Part shown: positions 1 through 6,724 of the stretch, piece after piece
Layout: every line of letters starts with the position of its first letter
How positions within the stretch are numbered: the first letter of the stretch is position 1
Source of the DNA: Hyphomonadaceae bacterium
GTDB lineage: Bacteria; Pseudomonadota; Alphaproteobacteria; Caulobacterales; Aquidulcibacteraceae
Length of the DNA stretch: 13,579 nt
Assembly: GCA_016791325.1 (NCBI GenBank)
Contig: JAEUMU010000188.1
Span: 1-13,579, forward strand
Reading direction: 5' to 3'
Notes under the pieces: generated by a model
The model's input: only the letters and a program-made list of their open reading frames with translations
Databases searched by the model: none
What the model was told of the DNA's origin: nothing
Made by a program: the position numbers and the translations under genes

Positions 1-851
1 CATGCCTCGCCCTTTCCGCGAATGGTGGCGCCGGTGAATTTGGCCGGCCGCCGTTCTGCGAAGGCGCGTGCGCCTTCCTGGCCGTCCGGCTGAGTAAACG
101 CGCGCACTACAGTATCGCCTTCGTCATCGAGCTGTTGGTTGAGCGCAGTGTGGAAGGACTGACGCAACAAGCGGCGCGCTTGCACGAATGCGTCCGTCGG
201 CCCGCGAGCCATCTCTTGGGCGATGGCGTTGGCGTGGGCGGAAAGCGCATCAGGTGGGCACACTTCTGCGACAAGGCCCAAATTCCGCGCCTCATGCGCA
301 TTCAACACGCGATTGCGAAGAGTGAGATCAAGCGCCCGATGCAGGCCGACGAGCCGAGGCAAGATCCACGTCGTGCCGCCATCGGGGGTCACGCCTGCGG
401 CGGTGTAGGCCATCAAGAACTTGGCGTCTTCCGCTGCAATCACGATGTCGGCGCTAAGAGCAAGGCCGAGCCCCGCGCCGGCGGCCGAGCCATGCACAGC
501 GCAGATCACCGGCGCGGGCGCGTCCACCAGTTGATTGATGGCGGCGTGAAGATCGGTGATGATGCCGCGAACGTAGCGCGGTGCGTTCGGCCCTTCGTGG
601 GCGAAGCTCTTGAGATCGCCGCCGACGCTGAAGGCGCGCCCGCGACCGCTCATCAGAATCGCACGTAGATCGCGGCGGCCGCACAAGTCGCTGACGGCCG
701 CCCGCAGCCCAGCGGCTAGCGAATGGTCGATCGCGTTGACCTGATCCTTCCGCGTCAGCGTCAGGTGGGCGATTCCGTGGGTGTCCACGCTCACGCTGAC
801 GCCGGCCTTCGCCTCGGTGCGGCCGGATGAACTGGCGTCGTTCAAGCTCAT
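1..851 (-). CDS. Crotonase-fold enoyl-CoA hydratase/isomerase family protein (3' end at window edge)
   Basis: The frame is open from an ATG at 851 down to base 3, giving 283 residues; bases 2-1 read TG, so the stop may be a TGA completed just outside. The crotonase fold is clear: FSVGGDLK (74-81) and HGSAAGAGLG (120-129) form the oxyanion-hole region, TPDGGTTWILPRL (155-167) follows, and the C-terminal ERRPAKFTG is typical of the family end. By eye alignment to rat mitochondrial hydratase, the two catalytic glutamates (Glu144, Glu164) fall on Gly and Tyr. Asp157 in the PDGG motif sits where PaaG-type isomerases carry their acidic residue. I infer an isomerase or atypical hydratase acting on CoA thioesters in the cytoplasm rather than a standard hydratase. 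It is the last visible gene of the minus-strand operon, and its ATG overlaps the stop of acyl-CoA dehydrogenase B (ATGA). Family certain, reaction uncertain. Confidence 0.9.
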   Translation of the reverse strand, partial: MSLNDASSSGRTEAKAGVSVSVDTHGIAHLTLTRKDQVNAIDHSLAAGLRAAVSDLCGRRDLRAILMSGRGRAFSVGGDLKSFAHEGPNAPRYVRGIITDLHAAINQLVDAPAPVICAVHGSAAGAGLGLALSADIVIAAEDAKFLMAYTAAGVTPDGGTTWILPRLVGLHRALDLTLRNRVLNAHEARNLGLVAEVCPPDALSAHANAIAQEMARGPTDAFVQARRLLRQSFHTALNQQLDDEGDTVVRAFTQPDGQEGARAFAERRPAKFTGATIRGKGEA

Positions 852-2020
852 AAAGACCGTCCGATGATTTCTTTCATGATTTCGTTCGCGCCGCCGTAGA
901 TCTTGGCGATGCGGCTGTCGCACCACATGCGCGCGATCGGATAATCCAGGATGTAGCCGTAGCCGCCGTGCAGCTGGACACAGGCATCAACGATGCTGCA
1001 CTGGAGATCGGTGGTCCAATATTTGAGCATGGCGGCTTCGGCCGGGCTCAACGCGCCGTTCAGGAACTGCAGCACGCAAGATTCAAGGAAGGTGCGGGCC
1101 ACGGTGGCTTCTGTGCGCGCCTCTGCGAGCTTGAAGCGCGTGTTCTGGAAATCCATCACACGTTGGCCGAACGCCCGGCGTTCCTTGACGTACGCCACGG
1201 TGGCTTCAATCGCCGCATCCATGAGCGCAACGGCGGCTGCGCCCGTCATCAACCGTTCTTCAACCAGCCGCGCGGTGAGTTGCTGGAAGCCTGCGCCGGT
1301 GGATTCACCGAGCAGGGCGTTAAGCGGCAGCTTCACGTTGTCGAATGCGAGTTCGGCGGTGTCGGCAGCGCCTTGGCCGAGCTTGTGAAGGGGCTGGCTG
1401 GCATGAAAGCCATGCAGCCCGGCGGTTTCGACCAAGAAGAGGCTAATGCGCTCGTCGCTGCCTTCGCCCCGCGTTTTCGCCGCCAGCACAATCAAGCCGG
1501 CTGTGCATCCATGCGAGATGAACGTCTTCCGGCCGCTGACACGCCAATGATCGCCTTCGCGTGTCGCGGTGGTGCGGATGCCGCGCAAATCGCTGCCCGA
1601 TTGCGGCTCCGTCATCGCCACCGCGCCGATCAACTCACCGCTGGCCATGCGCGGCAGGTAGTGGTGCTTCTGATCTTCGCGCCCATAATGGAGCAGGTAG
1701 GGCGCCACGACGTCATTGTGCAGCGAAAGCATGGGCGACGCGCAACCCGATCTGGCCTGCTCCTCGATCAGCACGATCGAGTGAAGAATGTCGCCGCCGC
1801 CGCCGCCATACTCCGCCGGAATCGACATGCACAAGAGCCCGAGCTCCCCCGCGCGGCGCCAGATTGAGTCGGGCGCCATGCCGGCTTTTTCCCAGTCTTC
1901 GCGGTGCGGGACGCACTCTTGCTCGAAGAAGCGCTGCGCGGTCTTGCGCAGCAGTTGGTGTTCTTCGCCAAACGGCAGCGCCGACTGCGGCGGGCGCGGA
2001 GGAGGCGCATGCTTGTTCAT
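848..2020 (-). CDS. Acyl-CoA dehydrogenase B (tandem paralogue)
   Basis: This 390-residue protein has full family length. FAD-dependent acyl-CoA dehydrogenases introduce the alpha-beta double bond into acyl-CoA and pass electrons to ETF. Visible parts are an unusual proline-rich N-terminus (APPPRPPQ), an N-terminal helical domain with PAEYGGGGGD (68-77), the FAD/substrate motif MTEPQSGSD (136-144), FGQRVMDFQNTRFKLAE (284-300), QLHGGYGY (349-356) and the ending YGGANEIM (375-382). The usual catalytic Glu of medium-chain enzymes (YEGT context) is Gly376 here; Glu255 in RLVEERL aligns with the alternative base of isovaleryl-CoA and long-chain dehydrogenases. The start ATG overlaps the TGA of dehydrogenase A as ATGA, and the stop overlaps the next ATG the same way, so the three are probably translationally coupled. 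It resembles dehydrogenase A throughout, suggesting tandem duplication; a hetero-oligomer of the two is possible. Substrate not determinable. Confidence 0.95.
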   Translation of the reverse strand: MNKHAPPPRPPQSALPFGEEHQLLRKTAQRFFEQECVPHREDWEKAGMAPDSIWRRAGELGLLCMSIPAEYGGGGGDILHSIVLIEEQARSGCASPMLSLHNDVVAPYLLHYGREDQKHHYLPRMASGELIGAVAMTEPQSGSDLRGIRTTATREGDHWRVSGRKTFISHGCTAGLIVLAAKTRGEGSDERISLFLVETAGLHGFHASQPLHKLGQGAADTAELAFDNVKLPLNALLGESTGAGFQQLTARLVEERLMTGAAAVALMDAAIEATVAYVKERRAFGQRVMDFQNTRFKLAEARTEATVARTFLESCVLQFLNGALSPAEAAMLKYWTTDLQCSIVDACVQLHGGYGYILDYPIARMWCDSRIAKIYGGANEIMKEIIGRSL

Positions 2021-3159
2021 AGGGTACGCCCGATCAGATCTTTCATGATCTCGTTCGTGCCCCCGGCGATGCGGCCCAGGCGCATGTCAGCGTAGCGGCG
2101 GGTGATTGAACTATCCTGCATGTAGCCGTAGCCGCCGTGGAGCTGCAGGCACTCGTCGATCGCCTGAAAGCAACGCTCCGTGGTCCACCATTTGACCATG
2201 GCGCCGTCCGTCGCGTCGAAGTCGCCCTCGATGAAGCGGTCGATCGAACGGTTGAGATAGGCGCGGGCGATGGTTGCGGTTGTCTTGGCTTCCGCCAGCT
2301 TGAAGCGCGTGTTCTGAAAATCGATCAGGCGCTGGCCGAACACGATGCGCTCTTTGGTGTAGGCGATGGTTTCCTCCACCGCCGCCTCCGCACTGGCCAC
2401 CGCCGATACGGCCATAATCAAACGCTCTTCGGGCAGGCGCTGCACCAGTTGCACGAAGCCGCGTCCCTCAACGCCGCCCAAAAGATTCTCTGCGGGGACC
2501 CGCACATTGTCGAAGAAGAGTTCAGAGCTATCCTGGGCCTTACAACCAATCTTCTTTAGGTTGCGGCCCAGGCGAAAGCCTTCCGCCCCTTGTGTTTCTA
2601 CCAAGAACAGCGAGATGCCCTTGCCGCCGGCGTCGGCATCGGTCTTGGCCGCGACGACGATCAACTCAGCGTTCTGCGCGTTGCTGATGAAAACCTTCTG
2701 GCCGGTCAGAAGGTAGTGATCGCCCTCGCGCCGGGCGCGCGTGGAGATGCCTTGCAGGTCGCTCCCGGCGCCCGGCTCTGTCATGGCGATGGCGGTGATA
2801 ACCTCGCCGCGAGACATCGGCGGCAGATAGCGCTGCTTCTGCGCATCGGTGCCGTAGAGCTCGATGTAGGGCGCGATGATGTCGCTGTGCAGATAGAAGG
2901 TGAGTTCCGCAAGGCCTAGGCGGGTCTGCTCTTCGAGTACGATGGCGCAGTGCCAGAGATCGCCGCCGCCGCCGCCGTAGTCCGGCGAGACCTTCGTGCA
3001 GATGAACCCGCCTGCCGCCGCCTTCAGCCAGATGTCACGATCCATTTTGCCTTGGGTCCGCCAGCGATCGATGTGGGGCAGGCATTCGCTCTCGAGAAAG
3101 CGGCGAACAGAGGTGCGAAAAAGCTCATGCTCGGCGGTGTAGTGCACCGATTGTGTCAC
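2017..3159 (-). CDS. Acyl-CoA dehydrogenase A (tandem paralogue)
   Basis: This 380-residue FAD-dependent acyl-CoA dehydrogenase starts at GTG (3159-3157), with GGGAG (forward 3165-3169) five bases upstream as ribosome-binding site. Motifs in order: SPDYGGGGGD (58-67), MTEPGAGSD (126-134), ISLFLVET (182-189), ERIVFGQRLIDFQNTRFKL (270-288), LQLHGGYGY (338-346) and a C-terminal GGTNEIMKDLIGR. The medium-chain YEGT glutamate is replaced (IAGGTNEI, Gly366), and even the usual tyrosine before it is Ala365. Glu245 in RLPEERL matches the isovaleryl/long-chain type base, so the enzyme may still be active. It is the first enzyme gene after the TonB receptor, separated by 51 bp containing a stable hairpin, and is coupled by ATGA to dehydrogenase B. 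The likely role is alpha-beta desaturation of the CoA thioester of whatever the receptor imports; the substrate is an inference only. Confidence 0.95.
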   Translation of the reverse strand: MTQSVHYTAEHELFRTSVRRFLESECLPHIDRWRTQGKMDRDIWLKAAAGGFICTKVSPDYGGGGGDLWHCAIVLEEQTRLGLAELTFYLHSDIIAPYIELYGTDAQKQRYLPPMSRGEVITAIAMTEPGAGSDLQGISTRARREGDHYLLTGQKVFISNAQNAELIVVAAKTDADAGGKGISLFLVETQGAEGFRLGRNLKKIGCKAQDSSELFFDNVRVPAENLLGGVEGRGFVQLVQRLPEERLIMAVSAVASAEAAVEETIAYTKERIVFGQRLIDFQNTRFKLAEAKTTATIARAYLNRSIDRFIEGDFDATDGAMVKWWTTERCFQAIDECLQLHGGYGYMQDSSITRRYADMRLGRIAGGTNEIMKDLIGRTL

Positions 3160-3180
3160 GTCGGCTCCCGGGGAACGAGG

Positions 3181-3204
3181 GGCCGCGCCCCGAAGGGCGC
3201 GGCC
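3181..3204 (-). promoter_or_regulatory. Intercistronic UUCG hairpin between receptor and dehydrogenase genes
   Basis: A perfect 10-bp inverted repeat (GGCCGCGCCC at 3181-3190, GGGCGCGGCC at 3195-3204). Read in the operon's direction, the loop is TTCG closed by C-G, the very stable cUUCGg tetraloop class. It begins six bases after the receptor stop codon and ends 21 bases before the GTG of dehydrogenase A. No run of T follows on the transcribed strand, so it is not a textbook intrinsic terminator. It may protect the 3' end of the receptor mRNA, reduce read-through or mark a processing point. The structure is seen; the role is inferred. Confidence 0.7.
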
Positions 3205-3210
3205 GAACGC

Positions 3211-5457
3211 TTAGTACTGGTAGCGCAGTTCAATACCATAGGTGCGCGGGATATTGATGCTGCGGGTGATGACGGAGAACACCTGCACGCCGCCGCCGAT
3301 AATGTCCTCGTTTGTGAGGTTGCGGCCCCACAGATAGGCGCCGACATGGCCGTTATAGAGGCCGATGCGGGCGTTCACGAGGTCGTAGGCGTTTTGTTGC
3401 AACGTCACGCTATTGGCCGTGTCAGTGAACAGGGCGTCGGAATGGACAACCTCGGCGCGGGCGAACAGGTTGACGCCATCGGCGATGCCAGAAGGCCCGT
3501 CATATTGCAGCGCCACTTGGCCCGAGAAAGGCGGCGAGCTGACAAGGTCGCGCCCGGAGAAGCTCACGCCCAGACCGCCGGCGTTCGGGAACGACGTGTA
3601 TTGCGCGTCCAGGAAGCCAAAGCTGCCGCTGAGCGTCAGATAGTCCGTCAGCCGGAATGTGAACTCACCCTCGAAGCCCTGGCTTTCCGCTTCAGCAGCG
3701 TTGCTGATGATGTAGGAGATCCCGGTGTTCACCTTCTCTTGCTTGTCGGTGAAGTCGAGATAATAGGCCGAGAGGTCGATCGTGAGCCGCCCGCCGACGA
3801 GCGTGGTGCGGAACCCGGCTTCATAGGAATTCACGAACTCCGGCGCGAAGTCGATGCTGCTCGGGGGTGTGAAGGGCGGCGGAGAAAGCACCTCCGCCAA
3901 GAAGCCGCCGGCCTTGAAGCCGCGCGCATAGCGGATGTAGCCCACCGTGTCTGAGCTGAAGCTGTAACGCAGGCTCAGATCGCCAGTCCATTCGGCGTCT
4001 TGGCGGCTATCGCGCAGCGGCGGCACATTGATCGCGAACAAGCTGACAATGTTGAACGGGGTCACTTGCGTCGCGTACTGGCGGTAGTTCACCGTGCGCT
4101 CTTCATCCGTGTAGCGCAGCCCGCCGGAAAGTGTGAGCTGGTCGGTCAAGTCGTAGTTGAACGACCCATAAACAGCCCAGGCTTCGTCGGTGAGGTAGGC
4201 GTCGGTGCGCGCTGTCTCGACGAAGGTCGGCGGCAGCGGCGGCGCCAGCGGATTGAGCAGAACGATCGGGAATTGCGGGCCGACGCGGATGCGGCGCAAG
4301 CTCTCAATGTCCTCCGAATAGTAATAGACGCCGGCGATCCAGTCGAGCGCGCCAGGGCCGGCATAGGAGAGGCGGAATTCCTGGCTGAAATTGTCCGTAT
4401 TCTCGACACGGCCGACATTGAATTGATCCAGCGGCAAGCCGTCGGAATCATCTTGGCCGTCAGAGGTGTATTCCCGGCTGGCGGTAATGGAGGTGAACTG
4501 CAGATTGGGCGAGATATCGTACTCGACCCGCAGCGACCCGCCCCAGATTTCGCGCTCGGCGAAGCTCAGCGTGTTGTGGTTGACGACGCGATCGGTGGGG
4601 AATTGCGCGGGCACGGTGTTGAATGGCGCGATAGGCGGCAATACCGCGCGCCATGTCTCCATCGCGGTGATGTCGCTCTGCTGGTAATAGTCCCCGGCCA
4701 GAACCACCGTCAGCGCGCTGCTGGGCGTGAACACCGCCGTGGCGCGATAGCCTTCGGCGTCGATATTGTTCAGATCTTGGCCTGTCGTCGCGTTACGAAT
4801 GTAGCCGTCGCGTTCACGCGAAATCGCAGTGACGCCGGCCGCCAGAACGCCGGGAATGATCGGGCCGCTGATGCTGGCGCGGAACTGCTGATAATCGTAA
4901 TTGCCGAGCTGGGCGTCGGCGTTGAAGCGGAATTCGTCGCCCGGACGGCGCGTGATGACGTTGATCGTGCCGGCGATCGTGTTCTTCCCGTAGAGTGTGC
5001 CCTGGGGCCCCCGCAGCACTTCCACGCGCTCGATATCGGCGAGCACCGTGTTGAAGGCGCGATCGCGGCCAAGGAAAACTTCATCGACATAAACGCCGAC
5101 TGCAGGCGGGAAGCCCGCGTCGCCGCCGCTGGCGGAACTGATGCCACGAATGGTGAAGCCCGGCGAAAGCGAACCCTCCGAGGCGCGCACGTTGGGGATA
5201 AGTGAGGAGATGTCCGAGAGGTTGGAGATTTGAGCGTTCTCGATTGTCTGATTAGTGACGACGGAAACCGCCGCGGGCACGTCGATCAGGCGCTCTTCAG
5301 TCTTCCGCGCGGTGACGATGATTTCGTTGTTGGAGGCGGCGTCTGCGCGCGGGGCCTCTGTTTGCTGAGCGTTGGCGTTGCCGGCCGTGACCGCCAGGAC
5401 GGACACGAACGCATAAGCCATGCGCGATGCGGCGCTCATGAATGAATTCTTCGACAC
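3211..5457 (-). CDS. TonB-dependent outer-membrane receptor
   Basis: A 748-residue TonB-dependent receptor, a 22-stranded outer-membrane beta-barrel that takes up substrate using energy from TonB-ExbBD. The start is GTG at 5457-5455, preceded by a near-consensus GGGGAGG six bases upstream; an in-frame start 45 bases further up lacks such a site. The first 30 residues look like a signal peptide ending AGNANA before QQTEA. A TonB-box-like EIIVTA follows at 45-50. The plug domain spans roughly 57-172 and contains the hallmark IERVEVLRGPQGTLYGKN (142-159) and NVITRRP. The rest is aromatic-rich beta-barrel, ending YGIELRYQY with a terminal aromatic as outer-membrane assembly requires. Heading an operon with acyl-CoA dehydrogenases and a crotonase suggests import of a hydrophobic or bulky organic acid rather than iron, but plug and barrel do not reveal the ligand. 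Confidence 0.95.
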   Translation of the reverse strand: MSKNSFMSAASRMAYAFVSVLAVTAGNANAQQTEAPRADAASNNEIIVTARKTEERLIDVPAAVSVVTNQTIENAQISNLSDISSLIPNVRASEGSLSPGFTIRGISSASGGDAGFPPAVGVYVDEVFLGRDRAFNTVLADIERVEVLRGPQGTLYGKNTIAGTINVITRRPGDEFRFNADAQLGNYDYQQFRASISGPIIPGVLAAGVTAISRERDGYIRNATTGQDLNNIDAEGYRATAVFTPSSALTVVLAGDYYQQSDITAMETWRAVLPPIAPFNTVPAQFPTDRVVNHNTLSFAEREIWGGSLRVEYDISPNLQFTSITASREYTSDGQDDSDGLPLDQFNVGRVENTDNFSQEFRLSYAGPGALDWIAGVYYYSEDIESLRRIRVGPQFPIVLLNPLAPPLPPTFVETARTDAYLTDEAWAVYGSFNYDLTDQLTLSGGLRYTDEERTVNYRQYATQVTPFNIVSLFAINVPPLRDSRQDAEWTGDLSLRYSFSSDTVGYIRYARGFKAGGFLAEVLSPPPFTPPSSIDFAPEFVNSYEAGFRTTLVGGRLTIDLSAYYLDFTDKQEKVNTGISYIISNAAEAESQGFEGEFTFRLTDYLTLSGSFGFLDAQYTSFPNAGGLGVSFSGRDLVSSPPFSGQVALQYDGPSGIADGVNLFARAEVVHSDALFTDTANSVTLQQNAYDLVNARIGLYNGHVGAYLWGRNLTNEDIIGGGVQVFSVITRSINIPRTYGIELRYQY

Positions 5458-5463
5458 AGCTTT

Positions 5464-5470
5464 CCTCCCC
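5464..5470 (-). promoter_or_regulatory. Ribosome-binding site fixing the receptor start
   Basis: GGGGAGG on the minus strand, six bases (AAAGCT) before the GTG at 5457. It decides the start in favour of the GTG, and the resulting N-terminus is a compact signal peptide. Confidence 0.75.
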
Positions 5471-5536
5471 GTATGGGCCTCGTTCGCCGCCGCTTTCACC
5501 ACTTGGCGTGGCTAGGCCGGCGGCCCGCAGTTCCCC

Positions 5537-5559
5537 TTGTGGTCGGAAATTGACCACAA
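5537..5559. promoter_or_regulatory. Candidate operator: perfect inverted repeat TTGTGGTC-N7-GACCACAA
   Basis: The arms at 5537-5544 and 5552-5559 are exact reverse complements, with spacer GGAAATT. A second, overlapping pair TGACC-N8-GGTCA (5551-5555, 5564-5568) reuses the right arm. The size and symmetry suit a dimeric regulator such as TetR, GntR or MarR types, and the position between two divergent transcripts fits joint control. The symmetry is seen; the regulator and binding are inferred. Confidence 0.6.
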
Positions 5560-5591
5560 AGAAGGTCATTCAACAAGAGGGTCGAGGAACA

Positions 5592-5603
5592 TACTCATGA
5601 GTA
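5592..5603. promoter_or_regulatory. 12-bp perfect palindrome TACTCATGAGTA
   Basis: An uninterrupted 12-bp palindrome flanked by ACAT/ATGT that also pair with a one-base offset. It sits 32 bp from the larger inverted repeat in the same divergent region. It may be a second regulator site; its centre also contains the ATG of an unconvincing small frame. Confidence 0.4.
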
Positions 5604-5814
5604 ATGTGATCATTTTGGCCTTAGCGGATGCGCAAAAGGCACACTCCGGCCCCAGGGGGCGGCTAGCTCGGCCCGCAGCGGAGGTCCGGCGGCCGATCGG
5701 AAGGCGGCGATGGAGTAAGGTGGGATGGCGCCGCATGATGGGGCCGCGCACACGCCCCAATTGACGGCGCGGTGGAAGCGCGGGCAATCCAGAGGCGTAG
5801 GGCTGGGGCGCGGC

Positions 5815-6258
5815 GTGATTGACAGGAGCCATATCGGCTGGCGCAGCAAGCCTGCGCACGTCCATGTCGAAGCTGGGCAGTTGCGCCTGTTCGCCAAAGC
5901 CACCGGCGAAAAAAGCCCCATCTATGTCGATGCCGCCGCCGCCAAAGCCGCCGGCCACCGCGCCATCCCCGCCCCGCCGACTTTCGCCTTCTCAATCAAT
6001 CTGCTTGCGCAGACCGCGCCAAGCTATCTGGAGGTGCTTGGCGTGCCGATCAGCCGCGTGCTGCATGGCGAGCAGAGTTTTGAGTATTTCAACCCGATTT
6101 ACGCGGGCGACGTCATCACCATATCGACGGAGATCGTCGACATCTACGCCAAGAAGAACGGCGCCTTGGAGTTTATCGTAGCCGCAAACGAGGCGGTGAA
6201 TCAAAACGATGAACTGTGCGTGAAGCTCAGGTCCGTCATCGTTGTACGTAATGGCTGA
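5815..6258 (+). CDS. MaoC-like (FAS1-type N-terminal) dehydratase subunit
   Basis: A 147-residue single hot-dog protein. I chose GTG at 5815 because it yields the usual length and N-terminus of this family; GGGG lies a few bases upstream. An in-frame ATG at 5725 would add 30 low-complexity residues. The region LRLFAKATGEKSPIYVD (23-39) corresponds to the hydratase-2 motif, but the usual Asp, Asn and His appear as Glu32, Ser34 and Tyr37. APPTFAFSIN (53-62) and LHGEQSFEYFNPIYAGD (83-99) are typical of the subunit that pairs with a catalytic MaoC protein, as in mycobacterial HadAB/HadBC. I infer the structural or substrate-binding half of a heterodimeric enoyl-CoA hydratase with the next gene, which overlaps it by eight bases. 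It is probably the first gene of the divergent plus-strand unit. Confidence 0.85.
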   Translation: MIDRSHIGWRSKPAHVHVEAGQLRLFAKATGEKSPIYVDAAAAKAAGHRAIPAPPTFAFSINLLAQTAPSYLEVLGVPISRVLHGEQSFEYFNPIYAGDVITISTEIVDIYAKKNGALEFIVAANEAVNQNDELCVKLRSVIVVRNG

Positions 6259-6682
6259 CGCGACCTTGCTCACGAATGCGCCCGTGGGCGCGGCTCTGCC
6301 CGAGCGCACCTACGGCCCGATCACGCGCACTGTGCTTGCGCTGTTCGCTGGCGCCTCAGGGGATCACAACCCCATTCACATCAACATCGACTTCGCCAAG
6401 CGCGCTGGAATGGACGATGTGTTTGCGCACGGCATGCTCTCAATGGCGTATCTGGCGCGCTACGTGCAGAATTTCGCCGATGCGTCGGCGCTTAGATCCT
6501 GGAATGTGCGGTTTGTGGCGATCACGCCGGTCAACACGAGCCTCATCTGCTCCGCCACTGTGGCGTCACGCGACGCAGGCGCCGTTAAGCTGGCGTTGCG
6601 CGCGCGCACGCCGGATGGCGTAGAGACGCTGGCCGGCGAGGCGATTATCTCGTTGGAAGAGGCGCCGGGCGCCCCAGCGTGA
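6251..6682 (+). CDS. MaoC-like (R)-specific enoyl-CoA hydratase, catalytic subunit
   Basis: A 143-residue hot-dog protein with an intact hydratase-2 motif: FAGASGDHNPIHINIDFAKRAG starts at residue 32, giving the predicted catalytic Asp38 and His43 plus Asn40. It is followed by the typical FAHGMLSMAYLARY (58-71). Such proteins add water to trans-2-enoyl-CoA in the cytoplasm. The ATG at 6251 lies within the last codons of the preceding gene (eight-base overlap) and has no strong ribosome site of its own, consistent with translational coupling. A TTG nine bases upstream is an alternative start. The combination of a degenerate MaoC and an intact MaoC partner is known from mycobacterial fatty-acid synthesis and from cholesterol side-chain degradation (ChsH1-ChsH2). 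The dehydrogenases around it favour a degradative role here. Confidence 0.9.
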   Translation: MADATLLTNAPVGAALPERTYGPITRTVLALFAGASGDHNPIHINIDFAKRAGMDDVFAHGMLSMAYLARYVQNFADASALRSWNVRFVAITPVNTSLICSATVASRDAGAVKLALRARTPDGVETLAGEAIISLEEAPGAPA

Positions 6683-6724
6683 GGCCCTTCGCGGGCGCGC
6701 GGCGCCTGTGCCATGCTGGGCGAC

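Larger units (their letters stand above)
5458..5814. other. Divergent control region between receptor operon and MaoC genes
   Basis: These 357 bp separate the minus-strand receptor operon from the plus-strand MaoC/thiolase-like genes. They hold the receptor ribosome-binding site, a perfect 8-7-8 inverted repeat (5537-5559) and a 12-bp palindrome (5592-5603). The stretch around 5540-5620 is less GC-rich than its surroundings. A 55-codon plus-strand frame (ATG 5597 to TGA 5764) has GAGG nine bases before its ATG, but its product is arginine-rich and unlike any family I know, so I do not call it. No regulator gene lies here; a trans-acting repressor or activator would have to come from elsewhere. 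Confidence 0.6.

Noticed and set aside
968..1867. Plus-strand open frame of 299 codons
   Set aside because: Entirely antisense to acyl-CoA dehydrogenase B.
848..3159. Missing YEGT glutamate as a sign of decayed enzymes
   Set aside because: GG(T/A/S)NEI endings are common in functional bacterial dehydrogenases, and a base at the isovaleryl/long-chain position is retained; frames are intact.
2950..3954. Plus-strand open frame of 334 codons
   Set aside because: Spans two real genes and the hairpin on the other strand; composition typical of a shadow frame.
4000..5205. Plus-strand open frame of 401 codons
   Set aside because: Antisense to the TonB receptor, whose signal peptide, plug and barrel are clear; no domain in this frame.
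5597..5764. 55-codon plus-strand ORF in the divergent region
   Set aside because: GAGG lies nine bases before the ATG, but the product is arginine-rich without a recognisable pattern and its ATG sits inside a palindrome; not enough to call.
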